Shown in pieces: positions 1 to 5,915 of a stretch of 8,231 bases of DNA. Source of the DNA: an uncultured Burkholderiales bacterium (GTDB lineage: Bacteria > Pseudomonadota > Gammaproteobacteria > Burkholderiales > Burkholderiaceae_C); NCBI GenBank assembly GCA_903952885.1, contig CAJBHE010000255.1:1-8231 (forward strand), read 5' to 3'. The stretch's first letter is position 1. Every line of letters begins with the position of its first letter. The notes under the pieces are model-generated. The model was not told the DNA's origin. It made no database searches and saw nothing but the letters and a program-made list of their open reading frames with translations. The position numbers were made by a program, and so were the translations under genes.

Positions 1-1424
1 AACGCCTGGAAGTCTTGCTCGATGAAGGCACCTTCGAAGAGTGGGACATGTTCGTGGAGCACCGTTGCACCGACTTCGGTATGGAAAACAACAAGATCCC
101 CGGTGATGGTGTGGTCACCGGCTACGGCATGATCAACGGGCGTTTGGTGTTTGTGTTCAGCCAAGACTTCACTGTCTACGGCGGCGCTTTGTCCGAAACA
201 CACGCCGAGAAAATTTGCAAGATCATGGATCAGGCGATGAAAGTGGGCGCGCCTGTCATCGGCTTGAACGATTCGGGCGGCGCACGCATCCAAGAAGGTG
301 TGGCCTCTTTGGGCGGTTATGCCGACGTGTTCCAACGCAACGTCATGGCCAGTGGCGTAGTGCCCCAGATCAGCATGATCATGGGACCATCGGCGGGTGG
401 CGCGGTGTACTCGCCCGCTTTGACTGATTTCATTTTCATGGTCAAGGACACGTCCTACATGTTTGTGACGGGCCCTGAAGTGGTCAAGACCGTGACCCAC
501 GAAGAAGTCACGGCCGAAGAGCTGGGCGGCGCGTTGACGCACACCACCAAGAGTGGTGTGGCAGATATGGCGTTTGAGAACGACGTGGAAGCGTTGCTCA
601 TGCTGCGTCGCCTCTACAACTACCTGCCTCTCAACAACCGTGAAAAAGCACCCTTGCGCCCCAGTGGCGATCCGTCGGGTCGTTTGGACATGAGCTTGGA
701 CACGCTTGTGCCCGAGAACCCTAACAAGGCCTATGACATGAAGGAGCTCATCGTCAAAACGGTCGACGATGGCGACTTCTTTGAGTTGCAACCCGACTAC
801 GCCAAAAACATCCTGATCGGCTTTGCCCGCATGGAAGGCCAAACCGTCGGCATCGTGGCGAACCAGCCTTTGGTGTTGGCGGGTTGCTTGGACATCAAGA
901 GCTCGATCAAGGCGGCGCGTTTTGTGCGTTTTTGCGACGCGTTCAACATCCCCGTGATCACCTTTGTGGATGTGCCCGGTTTCATGCCCGGCACTTCACA
1001 AGAGTTCGGCGGCATCATCAAACACGGCGCCAAGCTACTCTATGCCTACGCCGAGTGCACCGTGCCAAAAATCACCGTCATCACCCGTAAAGCCTACGGC
1101 GGTGCTTACGACGTGATGGCTTCTAAGCACTTGCGCGGCGACGTGAACTTCGCTTGGCCCAATGCAGAAATCGCCGTCATGGGTGCCAAAGGCGCGGTGG
1201 AAATCATCTTCCGTGAAGACAAAGGTGATCCAGAGAAACTGGCCGCCAAAGAAGCCGAATACAAAGCCCGCTTTGCCAACCCCTTTGTGGCTGGTGCACG
1301 TGGCTTCATCGACGACGTCATTCAACCGCACGAGACACGCAAGCGTATCTGCCGCTCGCTGGTCATGCTCAAGGACAAGAAGCTCGACAACCCATGGCGA
1401 AAGCACGGGAACATTCCACTGTGA
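1..1424 (+). CDS. pccB: Propionyl-CoA carboxylase, beta (carboxyltransferase) subunit; 5' end outside window
   Basis: This subunit moves the carboxyl group from carboxybiotin to propionyl-CoA, giving methylmalonyl-CoA, in a cytoplasmic complex with PccA. The frame is already open at base 3 (Arg-Leu-Glu-Val before the TTG at 15), so the true start lies to the left. 473 residues are visible against about 510 in the family, so roughly 35-40 are missing. The sequence shows the two-lobed crotonase-like fold of acyl-CoA carboxyltransferases. The N-terminal lobe has GGARIQEG (276-299) and GPSAGGA (384-404). The C-terminal lobe has PGFMPGT followed by the Gly-rich stretch KAYGGAYDVMASKHL (1089-1133). 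From memory, the Asp in GGAYD corresponds to the residue that sets acyl-chain preference in actinobacterial PccB and fits propionyl-CoA. The gene ends 20 bases before pccA, clearly in one operon. A related acyl-CoA carboxylase is possible, but the downstream epimerase-like gene favours propionyl-CoA. Confidence 0.93.
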   Translation, partial: RLEVLLDEGTFEEWDMFVEHRCTDFGMENNKIPGDGVVTGYGMINGRLVFVFSQDFTVYGGALSETHAEKICKIMDQAMKVGAPVIGLNDSGGARIQEGVASLGGYADVFQRNVMASGVVPQISMIMGPSAGGAVYSPALTDFIFMVKDTSYMFVTGPEVVKTVTHEEVTAEELGGALTHTTKSGVADMAFENDVEALLMLRRLYNYLPLNNREKAPLRPSGDPSGRLDMSLDTLVPENPNKAYDMKELIVKTVDDGDFFELQPDYAKNILIGFARMEGQTVGIVANQPLVLAGCLDIKSSIKAARFVRFCDAFNIPVITFVDVPGFMPGTSQEFGGIIKHGAKLLYAYAECTVPKITVITRKAYGGAYDVMASKHLRGDVNFAWPNAEIAVMGAKGAVEIIFREDKGDPEKLAAKEAEYKARFANPFVAGARGFIDDVIQPHETRKRICRSLVMLKDKKLDNPWRKHGNIPL

Positions 1425-1429
1425 TTGCC

Positions 1430-1435
1430 AAGGAG
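1430..1435 (+). promoter_or_regulatory. Shine-Dalgarno site of pccA
   Basis: AAGGAG lies 9 bases before the ATG at 1445. It decides the start: an in-frame ATG at 1394 would place 17 extra residues inside the end of pccB, whereas translation from 1445 begins with MFKKILIANRGEIA, the typical N-terminus of biotin carboxylases. Confidence 0.8.
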
Positions 1436-1444
1436 AAGAATAAG

Positions 1445-3493
1445 ATGTTTAAAAAGATTCTGATTGCCAACCGTGGCGAAATCGCTTGCCGCGTCATCGC
1501 CACCGCTCACAAGATGGGTATCCAAACCGTGGCCGTTTATTCTGAAGCCGACAAAGAAGCACGTCACGTGCAAATGGCCAACGAAGCTGTGTTGATTGGT
1601 CCAGCGGCCTCGCGCGAGTCTTACCTCGTGGCTGACAAAATCATCGCGGCCGCTAAGGCCACTGGCGCTCAAGCCATTCACCCCGGCTACGGCTTCTTGA
1701 GCGAGAACGCCGAATTCTCAAAGCGCTGCGAAGACGAAGGCATTGCCTTCATCGGCCCACGCCACTTCTCAATTTCCGCCATGGGCGACAAGATTGAATC
1801 TAAGAAGCTGGCTGGCGCTGCAGGCGTCAACTGCATTCCTGGCTACAACGAAGCCATCGATACGGCTGAGCAAGCGGTGGAAATTGCCAAAGGCATCGGC
1901 TACCCCGTGATGATCAAGGCTTCGGCCGGCGGGGGAGGCAAAGGCTTGCGCGTGGCGTTCAATGACAAGGAAGCTTTTGAAGGCTTCACCTCATGCCGCA
2001 ACGAAGCCCGCAACAGCTTTGGCGATGACCGCGTGTTCATCGAGAAGTTTGTCGAGGAGCCTCGCCACATCGAAATCCAGGTGCTGGGTGACAGCCACGG
2101 CAATGTGATTTATTTGAACGAGCGCGAGTGCTCGATTCAGCGCCGTCACCAGAAGGTGATCGAAGAAGCGCCGTCACCTTTCATCTCTGAAGCCACCCGC
2201 AAAGCCATGGGCGAGCAAGCGGTGCAGTTGGCCAAGGCCGTGAAATACCAATCGGCAGGTACGGTGGAGTTTGTGGTCGGCAAAGACCAAAGCTTCTACT
2301 TCCTCGAGATGAACACCCGCTTGCAGGTGGAGCATCCCGTGACCGAAGCTATCACAGGCCTCGACTTGGTAGAGCAAATGATTCGCGTGGCAGCAGGCGA
2401 AAAACTCACCTTGACGCAAGCCGATGTCAAACGCAATGGTTGGGCTATTGAGTGCCGTATCAACGCTGAAGACCCATTCCGTAATTTCTTGCCTTCCACT
2501 GGCCGTTTGGTGCGTTTCCAAACGCCTAAGCAAACCATGTTCCAAGGCAACACCGCTGACTTGCTCGGCGTGCGCGTGGACACTGGTGTACAAGATGGTG
2601 GCGAGATTCCAATGTTCTATGACTCGATGATCGCAAAGCTCATCGTGCACGGCAAAGACCGAAACGACGCGATTGCCAAAATGCGCGAAGCCTTGAACGG
2701 CTTTGTGATTCGCGGCATCAGCTCCAACATACCCTTCCAAGCCGCCTTGTTGGCACATCCCCGTTTTGTCTCGGGTGACTTTAATACGGGTTTCATCGCA
2801 GAGCAATACAGCCGGGGTTTCCGCGCTGAAGACGTGCCGCATGAAGACCACGACTTCTTGGCTGCTTTGGCCGCGTTTGTGCGTCGCAAGTCGCGCGAAC
2901 GCGCTGCGGGCCTGAGCGGTCAGCTGCCAGGCTACGATGTGCAAATTGGTCAAGACTATGTGGTGGTCGAGCTGGGGCAAGGCGGTGACAACCGCTATGT
3001 GCAGGTGCATGTGGCTGAATTGCCGGGTAAGCATGGCGAAGCACACATCACCATCGCGGACAAAACCTACGCCATTCAGAGCAAGTCCCGCTTGAATGAC
3101 ATTTGTATTCAAGGCGCTTGCAATGGCAAGCCCTTCACGGCCCAAGTTGAGCGCGGCACTTTGAAGAACCCGTTAGTTTTGCAAGTACAGCACAACGGCA
3201 CGCGTATTGAAGCCCTGGTGATGTCGCCACGCATGGCTGACTTGCACAAACTGATGCCTTTTAAAGCGCCACCGGACCTGAGCCGTTTTGTGTTGTCCCC
3301 CATGCCCGGTTTGCTGGTAGATGTCGCCGTAGTCGTCGGCCAAAAGGTGCAAGTGGGCGAACGTGTGGCCGTGATTGAAGCCATGAAAATGGAAAACGTT
3401 TTGTTTGCAGCCGCAGACGGCGTGGTTAAAAAAGTGGTGGCTGCCAAAGGCGAGTCTCTGACCGTGGACCAGATGATCATGGAGTTCGAATAA
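1445..3493 (+). CDS. pccA: Propionyl-CoA carboxylase, alpha subunit (biotin carboxylase plus biotin carrier)
   Basis: The protein carboxylates its own biotin using ATP and bicarbonate and passes the CO2 to PccB. It has 682 residues, close to the family norm. Domain order: biotin carboxylase N-terminal domain (about 1-115, starting KKILIANRGEIACRV), ATP-grasp domain with the Gly-rich loop AGGGGKG (161-167), the RECSIQRRHQK segment (227-237) and the catalytic EMNTRLQVEHPVTE (288-301), the biotin carboxylase C-terminal domain (to about 450), a linker domain of the PCC type that contacts the beta subunit (about 470-610), and a biotinyl domain (about 617-682). The biotin-accepting lysine is Lys648 in EAMKM, with SPMPG (618-622) ahead of it. 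All key residues look intact. The gene follows pccB by 20 bases and is followed directly by a VOC gene. A methylcrotonyl-CoA carboxylase subunit is the main alternative, but no other leucine-breakdown genes are nearby. Confidence 0.94.
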   Translation: MFKKILIANRGEIACRVIATAHKMGIQTVAVYSEADKEARHVQMANEAVLIGPAASRESYLVADKIIAAAKATGAQAIHPGYGFLSENAEFSKRCEDEGIAFIGPRHFSISAMGDKIESKKLAGAAGVNCIPGYNEAIDTAEQAVEIAKGIGYPVMIKASAGGGGKGLRVAFNDKEAFEGFTSCRNEARNSFGDDRVFIEKFVEEPRHIEIQVLGDSHGNVIYLNERECSIQRRHQKVIEEAPSPFISEATRKAMGEQAVQLAKAVKYQSAGTVEFVVGKDQSFYFLEMNTRLQVEHPVTEAITGLDLVEQMIRVAAGEKLTLTQADVKRNGWAIECRINAEDPFRNFLPSTGRLVRFQTPKQTMFQGNTADLLGVRVDTGVQDGGEIPMFYDSMIAKLIVHGKDRNDAIAKMREALNGFVIRGISSNIPFQAALLAHPRFVSGDFNTGFIAEQYSRGFRAEDVPHEDHDFLAALAAFVRRKSRERAAGLSGQLPGYDVQIGQDYVVVELGQGGDNRYVQVHVAELPGKHGEAHITIADKTYAIQSKSRLNDICIQGACNGKPFTAQVERGTLKNPLVLQVQHNGTRIEALVMSPRMADLHKLMPFKAPPDLSRFVLSPMPGLLVDVAVVVGQKVQVGERVAVIEAMKMENVLFAAADGVVKKVVAAKGESLTVDQMIMEFE

Positions 3494-3985
3494 ATGAGCG
3501 ACATCACCCGACCTTTCAAAGTGCTAGGCGTCCAGCAAATTGCCATTGGCGGAACTGATAAGGGCCGCTTGAAAAAGTTGTGGGTGGACATGTTGGGTCT
3601 CGAAGTCACGGGCACGTTTCAAAGTGAGCGTGAGAACGTGGACGAAGACATTTGCGCTATTGGCGTTGGCCTCTTGAAGGTCGAAGTCGATTTGATGCAA
3701 CCCATGGACATCGAGAAAAAGCCTGCGGTTCACAACACGCCGTTGAACCACATTGGCTTGTGGATCGACGATCTGCCAGTGGCCGTGGAGTGGCTCATGT
3801 CGCAAGGCGTTCGTTTTGCGCCCGGTGGCATCCGCAAGGGGGCGGCAGGCTTTGACATCACCTTCATGCACCCCAAGGCGAACGAGGAGTTTCCTCTGTC
3901 TGGCGAAGGTGTGCTGATTGAGTTGGTGCAAACGCCACCTGAAGTGGTGCAGGCTTTTGCGGCCTTGGCGGCGTCGCACGGTTGA
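3494..3985 (+). CDS. VOC/glyoxalase-fold protein, methylmalonyl-CoA epimerase-like
   Basis: 163 residues in a glyoxalase-fold (vicinal oxygen chelate) arrangement: one beta-alpha-beta-beta-beta unit from about residue 11 (GVQQIAIGG) and a second from about 83 (PLNHIGLWIDD) to 146 (GVLIELVQT). Its position behind pccBA suggests that it interconverts the methylmalonyl-CoA epimers before the mutase step. FMHPKAN and GVLIEL match what I recall of bacterial epimerases. His86 and Glu143 fit two of the usual metal ligands. The first ligand position, normally His, is Gln15, and the second, usually Gln, appears to be Asp66 in VDLMQP. A short insertion (about 129-137) lengthens the loop before the last ligand. 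The ATG begins right after the pccA TAA, and GGAG at 3481-3484 inside pccA serves as ribosome site. Fold and operon membership are firm. Epimerase activity is inferred, so no gene symbol is given. Confidence 0.82.
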   Translation: MSDITRPFKVLGVQQIAIGGTDKGRLKKLWVDMLGLEVTGTFQSERENVDEDICAIGVGLLKVEVDLMQPMDIEKKPAVHNTPLNHIGLWIDDLPVAVEWLMSQGVRFAPGGIRKGAAGFDITFMHPKANEEFPLSGEGVLIELVQTPPEVVQAFAALAASHG

Positions 3986-3991
3986 CGACAG

Positions 3992-5194
3992 TTACTCGTG
4001 CATAGAAACTCGTTTCGCGAGTTCATACGCGAGCAGTGACGCGCAGGTAGCCACCACCGCGCACAGCCAATAGTGCGTCACTTGGCCGCTCGGCTCGCTT
4101 TGCAGCAGCATGCCGCCTACCCAAGCGGCCACACCCATCGAGAACGACTGCACCGCACCGTTGAGGGACATGAAGGTGCCGCGAAATTTGGGATTGGCTG
4201 CCGAGGTGAGCAAGGCCATGCCAGGAATCATTCGTGCGTTCATGGCAAAAAACAAGGTGCTGGTGATCAGCAACACCACAAACAACGGCACAGGTTCAAT
4301 CAGCGTGATGGCAAACATTGGAATGATCGAGAACAACACAGCGCGCTGAAAAGTTTCGCGCTTGCCTAAACGGTCGGTCAAGCCACCCACCCAACGACCG
4401 CTGAATAAGGTGATCACGCCGCCACAAAAGTACAGCCATGGAATTTCGTGAGAAGCCATGATTTGGTTGTTTTGCAAATACAGCGTGATGTAAGGAATGA
4501 TGGTGAAAGCGGCAAACATCATGGTGGCCGACAGCAGTAAAGCCATGCGTTGGTTGGGTTCGCCCAGCACTTGGCCCATGGCGTGCAGGACGTGTTTGTC
4601 TTTGGCGTGGGCCACATGGGCATCGAGCTTGGGCACACTGTAGTTGGCCAATGCTCCCACAGCCACGCACATGACGCCAATTCCAAAGAAGGCGGTGTGC
4701 CAGCCCCAGAGGTTGGCAAACAGCAATCCCGCAGGCACGCCAGCAACGGTAGCCACAGAAAAGGATGTCATCACTATGCCAGTGGCCCGACCGCGGCGCT
4801 CAAAGGGCACCACATCGCCAATGATGGTTTGCGTCATAGTGGCAAGAACACCACCAAAAAAGCCAGACGCAATGCGAGCCGCCATCAGCCAACCATAAGT
4901 TGGCGCAACCCCGCAAGCAACTGTGGTGAGGGCAAACAACACGTAAAGCGTGAGCAGCAAATGCTTGCGGTCAAAACGGTCAATGAAGGTGGTAGCAAAC
5001 AAGCCAGACAGACCTGCTGCCACCGTGTAGGCTGAGACCAGCAAACCAAACTCAGCAAAACTGATGCCAAATAGCCTTGTGAGCTGAGGACCGAGCGGCA
5101 TCATGATCATGAAGTCCACGATGTGCGTGAACTGAATACCGGCAAGTGACAAAAGAAGGAGAAGTTCTCTTCTTGAAGTGAGTGGTGTTTGCAT
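3992..5194 (-). CDS. MFS transporter, DHA1/AraJ-like proton-driven exporter, substrate unknown
   Basis: 400 residues, a normal length for a 12-helix major facilitator. Hydrophobic segments run through the protein (for example about 12-33, 46-70, 78-96, 103-125, 138-160, 166-185, 217-240, 252-270, 284-300, 302-322, 340-363, 372-390). The loop after helix 2 carries the motif A remnant IDRFDRKHLL (71-80), and a second copy, GGLTDRLGKRE (270-280), sits in the C-terminal half. Helix 5 has a motif C-like VAGVPAGLLFANLWGW (150-165), preceded by PFERRGRATG, typical of drug-efflux and AraJ-type DHA1 carriers. It would sit in the inner membrane and export small molecules, but the substrate cannot be read from sequence. 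It starts 64 bases after the RnfB-like gene, with no clear ribosome site before the ATG, and it ends 6 bases from the stop of the convergent VOC gene. Confidence 0.88.
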   Translation of the reverse strand: MQTPLTSRRELLLLLSLAGIQFTHIVDFMIMMPLGPQLTRLFGISFAEFGLLVSAYTVAAGLSGLFATTFIDRFDRKHLLLTLYVLFALTTVACGVAPTYGWLMAARIASGFFGGVLATMTQTIIGDVVPFERRGRATGIVMTSFSVATVAGVPAGLLFANLWGWHTAFFGIGVMCVAVGALANYSVPKLDAHVAHAKDKHVLHAMGQVLGEPNQRMALLLSATMMFAAFTIIPYITLYLQNNQIMASHEIPWLYFCGGVITLFSGRWVGGLTDRLGKRETFQRAVLFSIIPMFAITLIEPVPLFVVLLITSTLFFAMNARMIPGMALLTSAANPKFRGTFMSLNGAVQSFSMGVAAWVGGMLLQSEPSGQVTHYWLCAVVATCASLLAYELAKRVSMHE

Positions 5195-5258
5195 TGAGAT
5201 TTGAAATGTGACGTTTGAGGCAGAAGATGCTGCTCAATGGCTTACGCGCAACAGAAGT

Positions 5259-5915
5259 CTAGTTGGCTTGACGGGCTGCTTTGGCTTTGGCAAGGGCGGC
5301 CTCGATGATCGCACGTTTGCGGTCCACCTCGGGTGCGTGGTCTGTGCCTTTGGTGTGGGCAGGCAAGTCCGCCAGTTTTTGCACGGCTTTGGCTGCCAAG
5401 CGTTCATTGTGTTCCACGGCTTCACGCTGCAGGCGTGTGCTGCGTGCGTCGTAGCGTTGGCGGGCCAGATCAGCCAGCTCTTGTGGCCAAGAGGCCCAGC
5501 CGCTCAGGTGGATATCGACGGGCTCAAGCGAAATGCAGTCCACCGGGCAAGCTGGAATACACAGTTCGCAGCCTGTGCAATAGGGCTCTACTACGGTGTG
5601 CATGCGCTTGTTCGCTCCCAAGATGGCGTCCGTTGGGCAGGCCGCAATGCACAAAGTGCAGCCAATGCACCACGCCTCGTCGATGATGGCAATGGTGCGC
5701 GGGCCTTCTAGCCCGTTGTCAGGGTTCAGGGGAAGGGCTGGCTTGCTTGTGAGGGCAGCCAGCCTTGCAACGCCCTCGATGCCGCCTGGTGGACACTGGT
5801 TGATGTCGGCTTCGCCTTGGGCCATGGCCACGGCGTAACGCTGACAGTCAGGATAGCCACAGCGCGTGCATTGCGTTTGTGGCAGGGCATTGTTGAGCAG
5901 TTCGATCAGGCTCAC
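5259..5915 (-). CDS. RnfB-like iron-sulfur (ferredoxin) protein, soluble form
   Basis: 218 residues. The N-terminus has the four-cysteine Fe-S domain of RnfB/RsxB (Cys16, Cys19, Cys24, Cys41, in CTRCGYPDCQ...NQCPPGG). Two bacterial ferredoxin motifs follow, each CxxCxxCxxxCP: Cys83/86/89/93 and Cys113/116/119/123. Three [4Fe-4S] clusters are therefore expected, making it an electron carrier. True RnfB begins with a hydrophobic membrane helix. Here the Fe-S domain starts within 16 residues of the start, and an in-frame stop at 5937-5939 rules out a longer N-terminus. After the ferredoxin part comes an Ala/Arg/Lys/Glu-rich helical tail (about 140-218). No other rnf genes are present. The GTG start overlaps the phaZ stop (GTGA, 5912-5915), and no ribosome site is visible before it, so translation is probably coupled to phaZ. 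The family is clear; the partner and reaction are unknown. Databases often call such proteins Rnf subunit B or RsxB. Confidence 0.88.
   Translation of the reverse strand: MSLIELLNNALPQTQCTRCGYPDCQRYAVAMAQGEADINQCPPGGIEGVARLAALTSKPALPLNPDNGLEGPRTIAIIDEAWCIGCTLCIAACPTDAILGANKRMHTVVEPYCTGCELCIPACPVDCISLEPVDIHLSGWASWPQELADLARQRYDARSTRLQREAVEHNERLAAKAVQKLADLPAHTKGTDHAPEVDRKRAIIEAALAKAKAARQAN

Noticed and set aside
1394..1444. Upstream in-frame ATG that would lengthen PccA by 17 residues.
   Set aside because: It overlaps pccB, and the extra residues do not belong to the biotin carboxylase N-terminus. AAGGAG is correctly spaced for the ATG at 1445.
2174..3145. A long open frame (323 codons) on the minus strand opposite pccA.
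   Set aside because: It lies wholly within pccA, whose domains and catalytic motifs are intact. Its translation resembles no family I recognise and reflects codon bias of the true gene.
4007..4023. Perfect six-pair inverted repeat (AACTCG, five-base loop, CGAGTT) near the convergent gene ends.
   Set aside because: It lies within the last codons of the MFS gene and has no T run on either side in either direction, so it is not a convincing terminator.
4550..5035. Plus-strand open frame of 161 codons opposite the MFS gene.
   Set aside because: The translation is low in hydrophobic structure, shows no motif, and the opposite strand encodes a complete transporter. It is a shadow frame.
5208..5711. 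Plus-strand open frame of 167 codons opposite the RnfB-like gene.
   Set aside because: The minus strand carries all twelve cluster cysteines in the correct spacing. The plus frame has no supporting start site or motif.
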